The notes below the pieces were generated by a model. That model was not told the DNA's origin. It was given only the letters and a program-made list of their open reading frames with translations, and searched no databases. From NCBI GenBank assembly GCA_029265085.1, contig JAJUJY010000070.1:1-21203 (forward strand): a stretch of 21,203 nucleotides of DNA. The letters run 5' to 3'. Position numbers and translations under genes: made by a program. This stretch comes from Chloroflexota bacterium. GTDB taxonomy: Bacteria; Chloroflexota; Anaerolineae; Anaerolineales; Anaerolineaceae. Below are positions 7,521 to 14,699 of the stretch, in pieces. The number at the start of each line of letters is the position of its first letter. The first letter of the stretch is position 1.

Positions 7521-8576
7521 TTATTGAATGCCAAGCCGCGCTATTAATTTTTCTGGCTGTCTGGCAAATTCTGCCATATCAATTGTTTTATCCGTTAATC
7601 CTAATAAGGTTTGATTTAAAAATTGATTCACAGGTGTCGGAATACCAAACTGTCTGCCAAAGCGGACTACCGCTCCATCTAAATAATCCACTTCGCTCTT
7701 TCCGCGTCCCTGGTGTAGATCGATATGAAACGAAGGCATTTTTTCACCCCGTCCTTTGCCTAGCGCCTGTTTTAATATCGGCTGAGCCAGACTGGCAGGG
7801 AAATATTTCATAATCAAAATTAATGCGCGTGTCGGGGTTTTGGGCAGATCGATCACTTTTAAGTTCATGGCAGTCATAACATTAACCGCCTCTTTTATTT
7901 GTGCCACTTCCATTCGAAATAATCCCGGATGAGCAAAGATTTCTGCCGGAGTCATATCCAAAATTGCTGAAGAAGCATTTGCCAGCAAATTGGTCAGCAT
8001 CTTCGACCATTTCATGCTCCCTGCATCTGAATATTCAACCGCATTTAACCCAGCCTGATCTAAAACACCAACCAATGCAGGTACTAATTTATGTCCAGAA
8101 GCGACCCCAATCCCTCGCAGCCGTTCGACAATGATGTTTCCAATTCCACGCCGTCCAATCGCTGTCGTCAACGTGCCTGGAATGACATGATCTTTTCCCA
8201 AGGTCGTCTGGATCAACAATTCGTTTTCCACACCATTCTGTAAACAATATATGGGTGGCAATGCCGCTTTATACGGTTCCAGACTCTGCATTAAACTCAA
8301 TGTATCAAATGATTTGACTGCTAATATGGCCAGGTCATACGGCCCCATGGTTAATGCTTCCTCAATAGACCCTGCCAAAACTGGCTGCTCAATAAGATGT
8401 TCCACACCGTTGAGGTTTAATTTCAAGCCTTGTTCTCGGATTTGTGCCACAACTTGCGGACGATCAAAAAACACAACTTCTTGACCCGCAAGTTGCAAAC
8501 TGCCACCGATGTATGTTCCAATAGCTCCGACTCCAAAGCATAAAAAACGAAAAACCGGAACATCTGTAGAAGTCAT
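7521..8576 (-). CDS. panE: Ketopantoate reductase family protein (2-dehydropantoate 2-reductase)
   Basis: This 351-residue protein begins with the Rossmann nucleotide motif FGVGAIGTYIGG (about 14-25). It has the family's second-domain landmarks: a KWSKMLTN helix carrying the expected catalytic lysine, and a SEVDYLDGAVV segment carrying the conserved Glu. Family members reduce 2-dehydropantoate to pantoate with NADPH in pantothenate and coenzyme A synthesis. Paralogues acting on other 2-oxo acids exist, and this protein is somewhat longer than the roughly 300-residue E. coli enzyme, so the symbol is a best guess. It starts 12 bases after the fmt stop codon with AAAGG upstream, consistent with one transcript. 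No other pantothenate gene is in the window. Confidence 0.8.
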   Translation of the reverse strand: MTSTDVPVFRFLCFGVGAIGTYIGGSLQLAGQEVVFFDRPQVVAQIREQGLKLNLNGVEHLIEQPVLAGSIEEALTMGPYDLAILAVKSFDTLSLMQSLEPYKAALPPIYCLQNGVENELLIQTTLGKDHVIPGTLTTAIGRRGIGNIIVERLRGIGVASGHKLVPALVGVLDQAGLNAVEYSDAGSMKWSKMLTNLLANASSAILDMTPAEIFAHPGLFRMEVAQIKEAVNVMTAMNLKVIDLPKTPTRALILIMKYFPASLAQPILKQALGKGRGEKMPSFHIDLHQGRGKSEVDYLDGAVVRFGRQFGIPTPVNQFLNQTLLGLTDKTIDMAEFARQPEKLIARLGIQ

Positions 8577-8588
8577 AGTTTATTGCCT

Positions 8589-9512
8589 TTATTCCTTCTC
8601 TGCCCACTGGCGATTTCCCCGCAGGAAAACATCGCCTGGCATCGCTTTTTTCCCAGAAGGTTGAACCTCATCCAATATCAGGCTCCCGCACGAAGTACCT
8701 ATCGCAGGTAGTAAGCCCACTGAACTGCGTTCTCCGATATGTAGATTGGTAGTTAAATCAACATGTGCTCTCAGCACCTTGAGCATTTCATTGTTCAAAA
8801 AGGTAAAAGTCCCAGGCCAGGGATAATAAGCGCGAATTTTTCGTTCGAGCTCATCAGCAGATTGTGAAAAATCCAATAGGCCGTCCTCTTTTTTCAGCAT
8901 TGAGGCGTACGTTGCATTCGCTTCATCCTGGGGAACAGGAACGATCTGCCCACATATATATTTAACCAAGGTCTCCATTAATAATTCCCCGCCTGCCGCT
9001 GCCAGCCGCTCAGACAATATATCGGCTGTGTCATCTCCGCGAATAGGAATTATTTTTTGAGCAAGAGTCGGCCCGGTATCAATCCCTGGATCCATTTTCA
9101 TAATGGTCACCCCAGTTTGGGGATCACCATGTAAAATAGCCGCTTGTATAGGCGCTGCACCTCTCCAGCGAGGCAGCAAAGAGGCATGGACATTAATACA
9201 ACCAAAACGTGGAAGCTCCAAAACATTTTTCCGCAAGATTTGCCCAAATGCTGCGACCACGATTAAATCCGGCTGCCATGCTTCTAATTGCGCCATTGCT
9301 TCGGGTTGGCGTAATTTTTCTGGCTGGATGACAGGAATATTTAATTGGTCTGCCAAAATTTTTACTGGTGGCGGTGTCATTACCCGGCCGCGCCCCGCTG
9401 GCCGGTCAGGTTGTGTAACCACACCAACCACCGGATAATTATCTGCCAAAATCTTCAATGTTGGGACGGCAAAATCCGGTGACCCCATGAAAACAGTTTT
9501 AATATTTTCCAT
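8589..9512 (-). CDS. fmt: Methionyl-tRNA formyltransferase
   Basis: This enzyme formylates initiator Met-tRNA using 10-formyltetrahydrofolate. At 307 residues it has normal family length. The N-terminal catalytic domain shows MGSPDFAVPTL (9-19), the QPDRPAGRGR loop and NVHASLLPRWRGAAPIQ, with catalytic N107 and H109, followed by MDPGIDTGP with D145; these are the three residues expected in E. coli Fmt. The C-terminal tRNA-binding domain starts near residue 205 (WPGTF and beyond). The usual partner def (deformylase) is absent. It leads the gene row fmt-panE-like-amylase. The ATG has no good Shine-Dalgarno and lies 7 bases after a TAAAAT box, so its mRNA may be leaderless. Confidence 0.95.
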   Translation of the reverse strand: MENIKTVFMGSPDFAVPTLKILADNYPVVGVVTQPDRPAGRGRVMTPPPVKILADQLNIPVIQPEKLRQPEAMAQLEAWQPDLIVVAAFGQILRKNVLELPRFGCINVHASLLPRWRGAAPIQAAILHGDPQTGVTIMKMDPGIDTGPTLAQKIIPIRGDDTADILSERLAAAGGELLMETLVKYICGQIVPVPQDEANATYASMLKKEDGLLDFSQSADELERKIRAYYPWPGTFTFLNNEMLKVLRAHVDLTTNLHIGERSSVGLLPAIGTSCGSLILDEVQPSGKKAMPGDVFLRGNRQWAEKE

Positions 9513-9519
9513 ACCTGCG

Positions 9520-9528
9520 ATTTTAACA
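9520..9528 (-). promoter_or_regulatory. Extended -10 box directly before fmt
   Basis: On the minus strand TGTTAAAAT occupies 9528-9520, a TGn extension plus TAAAAT. Seven bases separate it from the fmt ATG at 9512, so the transcript would begin at or next to the start codon. No well-spaced -35 hexamer is present. Confidence 0.5.
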
Positions 9529-9561
9529 CAACTTTTCTTGACAACCCATAACCAAAATACA

Positions 9562-9592
9562 GGTGAGCAATTGTACTTACCAATCGCTCACC
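9562..9592 (-). terminator. Hairpin terminator downstream of the ABC exporter operon
   Basis: GGTGAGC (9562-9568) and GCTCACC (9586-9592) pair perfectly. The stem extends through one G-T wobble to ATTG/CAAT, giving about 12 bp around a 7-base loop. On the minus strand it lies 11 bases after the exporter stop codon and is followed by a short ATTTT stretch. Confidence 0.7.
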
Positions 9593-9602
9593 AGATATTC
9601 CA

Positions 9603-11414
9603 CTAATTTAAAGATGCTTCCGGCTGAGCCTGGGGTTGATAAAATTGACGTTGGTATAAGTCAGCATACAAACCGCCCTTTTGGATAAGTTCTGTATGCT
9701 TTCCTCGCTCAACAATTTTGCCCTGCTCCAACACCAAAACCTGATCCGCGTTTCTTACAGTCGATAATCGGTGGGCAATAACAAAGCTTGTCCTTCCTTT
9801 TAATAGCTGATTTAATGCTTTTTGAATGAGTACCTCGGTACGAGTATCGATAGAAGCAGTCGCTTCATCGAGAATTAAAATTTTTGGATCCGCCAGGACA
9901 GCCCTTGCAATAGCAATCAACTGCCGCTGTCCCTGGCTGAGCAGTTTACCCCGCTCGCCAACATCAGTTTTATAACCATCAGGCATTCGTTCAATAAAAT
10001 CATGCGCATTGGCAGCTTTGGCAGCTTCAATCACCTCATCATCACTGGCATCCAGCCGGCCATAACGGATATTATCCATTACAGTTCCAGCAAACAAAAA
10101 CGGATCCTGAGTGACCATCCCCATTTTTGCCCGTAATGACCGCTGCTGCAATGATTTGATATTCTTACCGTCAATCAACACAGCACCTTCATCGGCATCG
10201 TAAAATCGGGAGATCAAACCAATCATTGTTGTTTTACCTGCCCCCGTAGGTCCAACAATGGCAATTGTCTGTCCCGGCTCGGCCTCAAATGAAACTCCGC
10301 GCAAAACATCTTGATCATCATCATACCCAAAACCAACCTCATCAAAAACTACCTGGCCGTGCAGTTCGTTTAGAGGTTGGGCATTCGGTTGATCCTGCAC
10401 ATCGGGAACAATATCGATCAGCTCAAACACACGTTCTGCTGCAGCAAAGGCAGATTGCGCCATCGTCCACAACTGCGCAACGGTTTGAATCGGGCGGAAA
10501 AAGTTCTGAACGTACTGCATAAACGCCACAACCACACCAACACTCAGGCTCCCCTGAATTACCAATGCCCCACCCATTCCAGCGACCAATGCCAGGTCAA
10601 GGGTGGATAATACGTCCATTGCAGGGGCAAATGCAGAAGTTACCGCCGTTGCATTGATGTTCGCATCTCTGTTTGCCGCATTCCGCTCCGCAAACCGGCG
10701 AACGTTTTCATTGGTTCGATTAAATGCCTGGGCAACTTTTACTCCGCCCAATTCTTCTTCAAGATTAGCAGATACATCGCCAATGGTTGTTCTTGTTTTG
10801 CGAAAGGCAGTTCGCGCCCATTGAGAAAAAACACGCGTAACCAGCAACAACACCGGCACCATAACCAACACGGCTAAGCCTAATTGCCAGTTTACCAACA
10901 GCATCGCCACCGCAATACCTAACAACGAGAAAAATGCGCCAATAAATTGGGTCAATGCCTGGCTGAAGAAATTGTTTAACGCATCAATATCATTGACGAT
11001 GCGGCTCATTAATTCTCCTGCCTGCTTGCTTTCAAGGTATTGCAGCGATAGATTCTCAATCTTGCTAAAAACTTGTTTTCTTAATTCTGCCAATAATTGT
11101 TGTCCAATTTTGGAGAATAAATAGATCTGAAACCGCGTGGCAAACATACCTACGACATAGACTGCTGCCAGGGCGATCATCATCAAACCAAGTCCTGAAA
11201 GATCCTTTCCTACAATAAAAACATCTACCGCCCGACCAATTAACAACGGACTTAAGCCTTGTGTTGCCGCGGAGAGAATAACTAAACCCATGGCACCGAG
11301 TAATGCATATCGGTATGGGATCAAATAGGATAAAAGCCTGCGAAGAACTTTGGTTTGGTTTTGTGCTCGTTCCTCGGGCATTTCAGCTAATCGGCGCATC
11401 GGACCCTGCATCAT
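9603..11414 (-). CDS. ABC exporter half-transporter with the catalytically complete nucleotide-binding domain
   Basis: This 603-residue protein has a six-helix type IV exporter membrane domain (about 30-325) fused to an ATPase domain. Walker A is GPTGAGKT (388-395), Walker B is ILILDE ending in catalytic E517, and the switch histidine H548 is in AHRLST. The signature motif is LSQGQ (492-496) instead of LSGGQ. It overlaps the preceding transporter gene by 4 bases (ATGA), a sign of co-translation and of a heterodimer. The complete Walker/switch set here would pair with the canonical LSGGQ of the partner to form the working ATP site. Heterodimers of this type (BmrCD, LmrCD, TM287/288) export drugs, lipids or peptides. 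The substrate is unknown. ATG codons at 11414 and 11411 are both possible starts. Confidence 0.93.
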   Translation of the reverse strand: MMQGPMRRLAEMPEERAQNQTKVLRRLLSYLIPYRYALLGAMGLVILSAATQGLSPLLIGRAVDVFIVGKDLSGLGLMMIALAAVYVVGMFATRFQIYLFSKIGQQLLAELRKQVFSKIENLSLQYLESKQAGELMSRIVNDIDALNNFFSQALTQFIGAFFSLLGIAVAMLLVNWQLGLAVLVMVPVLLLVTRVFSQWARTAFRKTRTTIGDVSANLEEELGGVKVAQAFNRTNENVRRFAERNAANRDANINATAVTSAFAPAMDVLSTLDLALVAGMGGALVIQGSLSVGVVVAFMQYVQNFFRPIQTVAQLWTMAQSAFAAAERVFELIDIVPDVQDQPNAQPLNELHGQVVFDEVGFGYDDDQDVLRGVSFEAEPGQTIAIVGPTGAGKTTMIGLISRFYDADEGAVLIDGKNIKSLQQRSLRAKMGMVTQDPFLFAGTVMDNIRYGRLDASDDEVIEAAKAANAHDFIERMPDGYKTDVGERGKLLSQGQRQLIAIARAVLADPKILILDEATASIDTRTEVLIQKALNQLLKGRTSFVIAHRLSTVRNADQVLVLEQGKIVERGKHTELIQKGGLYADLYQRQFYQPQAQPEASLN

Positions 11415-13174
11415 TTCACGGCCTCCTCAACTGCATTGATAAAATCTACTCTGTCACCAAATTGAGATTGCAAGATATCTGCATAAAGCTCACAGCAATT
11501 CAATAAATCAGCATGCGTCCCTTGCCCAACCAGCCTTCCCTGGTCCAACAAGATAATCAAATCCGCATTTCGTACCGTACTAATTCTTTGTGCAATAACA
11601 AAGGTCGTGCGGCCTGTTTTTAAGTGCTCCAGAGCCGTTTGAATTTTATATTCTGTTTCAGCATCCACAGAAGAAGTACTGTCATCCATAATCAATATTC
11701 GTGGGTCCAGTAAAATCGCCCTGGCGATGGCTATGCGCTGTTTTTGACCTCCGGACAACCCCACACCACGTTCACCGATTAAGGTATCGTACCCATCCGG
11801 CATATCAAGAATAAAATCATGTGCCTGTGCGATTCGCGCGGCTTCTTGAATCTCCTCTAATGAGGCATCTGTTTTACCATAGGCAATATTTTCTCGAATC
11901 GTTCCAGAGAATAACGTGGTTTCTTGCAAGACAATCCCGATCTGCTTCCGCAGAGATGAAATTGTATAGGAACGGATGTCTTGGTCATCAATCGTCACTC
12001 GCCCCTGTGTAACATCATAGAATCGAGGAATCAAATTGATGATCGAAGATTTTCCAGAACCAGTATTCCCTAATATAGCAACGGTCTGGTTAGGTTTCAC
12101 ATCAAAGGTGATATTCTGAATAACGTCTTGTTCACCACCCGCATAACGAAAGCTGACATCCTCAAAGGCTACTTTTCCTTCCACCTTGCCCAATTCAATC
12201 GCATCCGGACGATCTTGAACCTCAGACTGCGCATCGATCACTTCGTACAAGCGCTGAGCAGAGACTTCCGCCCTGGATAATGCAGAACCAATAAATCCCA
12301 ACATGAAAATTGGCATCAACAAATATTGTTGATAGTTGATAAACGCAACCAGTTCCCCCAAAGACATCTTGTCGCCAATAACCTGGGCACCACCAGCCCA
12401 AATAACGCCAACAATACCAAGATTGGCAATCATAAATATTAGCGGGAAATAAGTAGAAAACAACTTTAGCAAGGTGACATTCTCTGAAAGAAGATCCTGG
12501 TTCGCCGTGGAAAATCGGTTTAGTTCAAAATCTTCCCGTGCAAATGCTTTTACCACCCGGATTCCGGCTAAATTTTCTTGCAACACAGTATTTAAGACGC
12601 CTAATTTCTTTTGCACCCGCTGCGAAAGCGGCATGACATTGCGCACAAAGAAAACAAACACCACCCCAATTAATGGGATCATCAATAAAAAGATCAGCGT
12701 TAAGAATGCATTCATTGAAAATAAAATGATCAGTGTCCCAACCAATAAAACCAAAGCCGACACCAATTGAATTAATCCGCCGCTGACAAATCCTCTCACC
12801 ATTTCGACATCTGAAGTCATTCGGGTCATTAATTTTCCGGTTTGAGCCTGGTCATGGTAAGAAAAGCTTAAATGCTGCAGCTTAGTAAAAATAATATTCC
12901 GCAATTCATAGGCCACCCCCTGAGAAGTAACCTCGGTCAGGTACCCCTGAAGAAAGTTGAATAGTCCTCGACCAAGCGCCACCGCTAAAAGCAGCCCCGC
13001 AACCAACCATATCTGTTCCATATTTTTACCGGTTATCCCATCATCAATTAATGTTCGAATTAATTGCGGGGAATAGAGATTAGCAGCGTTAACAATCAAC
13101 AAACTCAATAACGCTCCAACCGCTGTAAGCCAATATTTTTTTAGAAAGCCCAAGGCTCTACTTAAATTTTTCAT
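11411..13174 (-). CDS. ABC exporter half-transporter with the degenerate nucleotide-binding domain
   Basis: This 587-residue partner half-transporter has a membrane domain (about 15-310) followed by an ATPase domain. Walker A is GNTGSGKS (369-376) and the signature is canonical LSGGQ (473-477). Walker B ends in MDD, so D498 replaces the catalytic Glu, and Q529 replaces the switch His in IAQRIST. The same Asp and Gln substitutions are known in human TAP1. This half therefore supplies the non-hydrolytic ATP site, completed by the LSQGQ of the downstream half. GGAGG lies 6 bases before the ATG. The gene follows the MarR regulator after 40 bases and overlaps the second half by 4 bases, giving a regulator-transporter operon. 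Export of a toxic or lipid-like compound is inferred. Confidence 0.93.
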   Translation of the reverse strand: MKNLSRALGFLKKYWLTAVGALLSLLIVNAANLYSPQLIRTLIDDGITGKNMEQIWLVAGLLLAVALGRGLFNFLQGYLTEVTSQGVAYELRNIIFTKLQHLSFSYHDQAQTGKLMTRMTSDVEMVRGFVSGGLIQLVSALVLLVGTLIILFSMNAFLTLIFLLMIPLIGVVFVFFVRNVMPLSQRVQKKLGVLNTVLQENLAGIRVVKAFAREDFELNRFSTANQDLLSENVTLLKLFSTYFPLIFMIANLGIVGVIWAGGAQVIGDKMSLGELVAFINYQQYLLMPIFMLGFIGSALSRAEVSAQRLYEVIDAQSEVQDRPDAIELGKVEGKVAFEDVSFRYAGGEQDVIQNITFDVKPNQTVAILGNTGSGKSSIINLIPRFYDVTQGRVTIDDQDIRSYTISSLRKQIGIVLQETTLFSGTIRENIAYGKTDASLEEIQEAARIAQAHDFILDMPDGYDTLIGERGVGLSGGQKQRIAIARAILLDPRILIMDDSTSSVDAETEYKIQTALEHLKTGRTTFVIAQRISTVRNADLIILLDQGRLVGQGTHADLLNCCELYADILQSQFGDRVDFINAVEEAVK

Positions 13175-13214
13175 GCCAGTCCTCCAATGAAAATCTTCTA
13201 CGATAAATCGAACT

Positions 13215-13685
13215 TTATTTCAAAAAACTTGGATCACATTCTTTTTTCTGCCGGTCCAAATCGAACAATTTTGCCAAAACATCAATGCTTTGCTCTAGTG
13301 TAGCTAAGTCATCATCGGACAAATTAGACAATCGAAAAAACACCTGTTCTCTCAATTGGGAATGAATACGGCTAAAAAACTCTTTACCCTGAGGCGTAAT
13401 TTCAATAATGATTTTCCTCCGGTCATCAGCAGCAGGAATTCTGGTCACCCATCCCCGATCCGCTAAAAACGCAATCGAATTCGACATCGTTGCCAGCGTG
13501 ACCTCTTGCGATCGGGCTAATTCGCCTAAATTGCAGCTCTGATGCGCAAGATATCTCATCACCCGCAAATGTGCCGGAGATAAATTCGGGTCAATTTCAC
13601 GCAAGTCAGGACCAACCGACTTAAGGATCATTGGAACTATCTCCACCAACCCGCGTGCAACTTTTAATTGTTTTTCCTCTCTCAC
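13215..13685 (-). CDS. MarR-family transcriptional regulator of the ABC exporter operon
   Basis: This 156-residue winged-helix protein matches MarR size and layout. An N-terminal dimerisation helix is followed by a helix-turn-helix (about 51-77; NLGELARSQEVTLATMSNSI) and a wing with the family signature DDRRK (87-91). Terminal helices complete the dimer. MarR proteins usually repress their own operon and release DNA on binding phenolic or lipophilic ligands. The start is GTG at 13685, supported by AGGAGGG seven bases upstream. It is the first gene of the exporter operon, and the DNA around its promoter carries several inverted repeats suited to self-regulation. The ligand is unknown. Confidence 0.93.
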   Translation of the reverse strand: MREEKQLKVARGLVEIVPMILKSVGPDLREIDPNLSPAHLRVMRYLAHQSCNLGELARSQEVTLATMSNSIAFLADRGWVTRIPAADDRRKIIIEITPQGKEFFSRIHSQLREQVFFRLSNLSDDDLATLEQSIDVLAKLFDLDRQKKECDPSFLK

Positions 13686-13687
13686 TA

Positions 13688-13717
13688 GTTAGCCCTCCTA
13701 ACAGTTAGCAGGACTAA
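13688..13717. promoter_or_regulatory. Nest of GTTAG/CTAAC inverted repeats, candidate MarR operator
   Basis: Alternating half-sites GTTAG (13688), CTAAC (13698), GTTAG (13704) and CTAA (13714) occur between the -10 box and the start codon of marR. They include the perfect palindrome CTAACAGTTAG (13698-13708) and overlap the ribosome site AGGAGGG. A dimer bound here could block both transcription and translation start. Confidence 0.5.
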
Positions 13718-13744
13718 TTATATTACTGGATCAGATCCTGTCAA
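13717..13744 (-). promoter_or_regulatory. Consensus sigma-70 promoter of the marR-ABC operon
   Basis: On the minus strand TTGACA (13744-13739) and TATAAT (13722-13717) are both perfect hexamers with a 16-base spacer. The spacer contains the perfect palindrome GGATCAGATCC (13728-13738), a second possible regulator site. Such a strong promoter next to a MarR gene suggests it is normally repressed. Confidence 0.88.
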
Positions 13745-13765
13745 GTACAAATCAAAAATATTGGG

Positions 13766-13771
13766 TAAAAT
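13766..13771 (+). promoter_or_regulatory. Candidate -10 box of the 13779 gene
   Basis: TAAAAT lies exactly 7 bases before the ATG at 13779, with no Shine-Dalgarno between them. No clear -35 is present. The layout matches that upstream of fmt and may indicate a leaderless transcript. Confidence 0.35.
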
Positions 13772-13778
13772 TAGTGTA

Positions 13779-14138
13779 ATGTTCCCCAAAGATATTAAAG
13801 ACCAAATCCAATCGGAGTTAGAACAGGCTCTGAAAGCACAAACCGTACTCAACATGGGCAAAGCCAGGGTTTGTGCAAGGCGTGCCGTTGGAATCGCACT
13901 CAGGGCTTGTTCAGAAGATGCAGAAACAACATCTCCAAACACCAATACATTGGTTTTATTACAAGAATTGGAGCAAAATCAAAATTTCCCCGAATCGATG
14001 CGGGAAATTGCCGGGCATTTACTTCAACGAGTAAATTCGGATTATTCGCATCCCCTTTCGGTTGACCTCGTCGCTGAAGCAAAATGGCTGATCGAACATC
14101 TTGAGCAAAATTGTTACGGAGGACAAAGTGAGCACTGA
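13779..14138 (+). CDS. Uncharacterised small helical protein (possibly HEPN-like)
   Basis: I do not recognise this 119-residue protein with certainty. It is predicted to be nearly all helical: an acidic amphipathic helix (about 5-20), an Arg/Ala-rich helix MGKARVCARRAVGIALRAC (about 26-44), a LVLLQELEQ helix, then MREIAGHLLQRV and a C-terminal VDLVAEAKWLIEHLEQ helix. Spacing and composition recall HEPN helical bundles, but the catalytic R-x4-6-H motif of HEPN nucleases is not clear. No membrane segment or signal is present. The ATG at 13779 is preferred; an in-frame TTG at 13761 would overlap the candidate -10 box. The redoxin gene starts 11 bases before this one ends, so the two are probably co-translated. 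It is divergent from the marR operon. Confidence 0.7.
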   Translation: MFPKDIKDQIQSELEQALKAQTVLNMGKARVCARRAVGIALRACSEDAETTSPNTNTLVLLQELEQNQNFPESMREIAGHLLQRVNSDYSHPLSVDLVAEAKWLIEHLEQNCYGGQSEH

Positions 14139-14388
14139 ATCAAATATCATCGTTGTTTATGGAACAACCTGGTGTTACGAATCGAGACGTGCAAAAACCA
14201 TGATGGAAGAAAATAAAATTCCATTTTCCTGGATTGATATCGACCGCGACATGGAAGGGCGAAGATTTGTGGAGCAGGTCAACAAAGGAAACCGGAGTGT
14301 TCCCACAATCGTTTTCCCGGATGGAACCATCCTGGTTGAACCAAAATTAGAAGATTTGAAATCCAAATTAGGGTTACAAATTCGTTAA
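14128..14388 (+). CDS. Glutaredoxin/mycoredoxin-like protein with a monothiol CYES site
   Basis: This 86-residue thioredoxin-fold protein begins IIVVYGTTWC with active-site C16. The family's usual CPxC reads C-Y-E-S, so the resolving Cys is Ser19. The cis-proline segment SVPT (P59) and the FPDGTILVEP strand pair match the mycoredoxin/NrdH-like group. Monothiol members reduce mixed disulfides with low-molecular-weight thiols or handle iron-sulfur clusters; which applies here is not known. The start is GTG at 14128, fixed by GGAGG at 14118-14122 with 5-base spacing. It overlaps the end of the upstream unknown gene, indicating translational coupling. A hairpin follows at 14413. Confidence 0.85.
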   Translation: MSTESNIIVVYGTTWCYESRRAKTMMEENKIPFSWIDIDRDMEGRRFVEQVNKGNRSVPTIVFPDGTILVEPKLEDLKSKLGLQIR

Positions 14389-14412
14389 TTTGACCGGTCG
14401 AACAAAATGATC

Positions 14413-14450
14413 AGCCTATCGGGTGTGCCCAGGTAGGCTTGCTTATTTTT
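14413..14450. terminator. Shared terminator between convergent redoxin and small membrane protein genes
   Basis: AGCCTA (14413-14418) pairs with TAGGCT (14434-14439), with an inner GGG/CCC stem around a short TGTG loop. On the plus strand TTATTTTT follows at 14443-14450, making a reasonable terminator for the redoxin gene. On the minus strand it starts 3 bases past the membrane-protein stop codon with a weaker ATTTT tail, so it may serve both. Confidence 0.6.
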
Positions 14451-14697
14451 CGTCAGGTTGGTTTCTAAATAACCGAAACAAAAAGATAAATAACAAAATA
14501 CCGGATAATAACCCCAGCAGCAAAACAATAAATCCTGTATTTTTCCGGACTGGATCAACCACAATGGATGGCTTATGCGTCAACCGAGTCTGAAGATGAT
14601 GGACAAATTGCGGATCAGGATCCACCGGCATCAACAAATGACGCAATTGGTTTTCCATACCGGCCAGATTGATTTCGTCAATGGTGTATAAATCCAT
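14443..14697 (-). CDS. Small single-pass membrane protein, candidate minimal anti-sigma factor
   Basis: The 84 residues comprise a hydrophilic N-terminal half and one C-terminal membrane segment (about 55-77, GFIVLLLGLLSGILLFIFLF), with a short basic then acidic tail. The cytosolic part contains LLMPVDPDPQFVHHLQTRL (about 21-39), a P-x-P-x-F-V-x-x-L pattern of the sort found in proteins next to ECF sigma genes. There are no Zn-binding His/Cys pairs of the ZAS type. It follows degV by 2 bases and is the third gene of the sigma-degV set, the position where anti-sigma factors often lie. An anti-sigma role is inferred from context and topology only. Confidence 0.75.
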   Translation of the reverse strand: MDLYTIDEINLAGMENQLRHLLMPVDPDPQFVHHLQTRLTHKPSIVVDPVRKNTGFIVLLLGLLSGILLFIFLFRLFRNQPDEK

Positions 14698-14699
14698 AC

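Noticed and set aside
13779..14138. Toxin-antitoxin interpretation of the possible HEPN-like protein
   Set aside because: No clear R-x4-6-H nuclease motif is present and the neighbour is a redoxin, not an MNT-type antitoxin.
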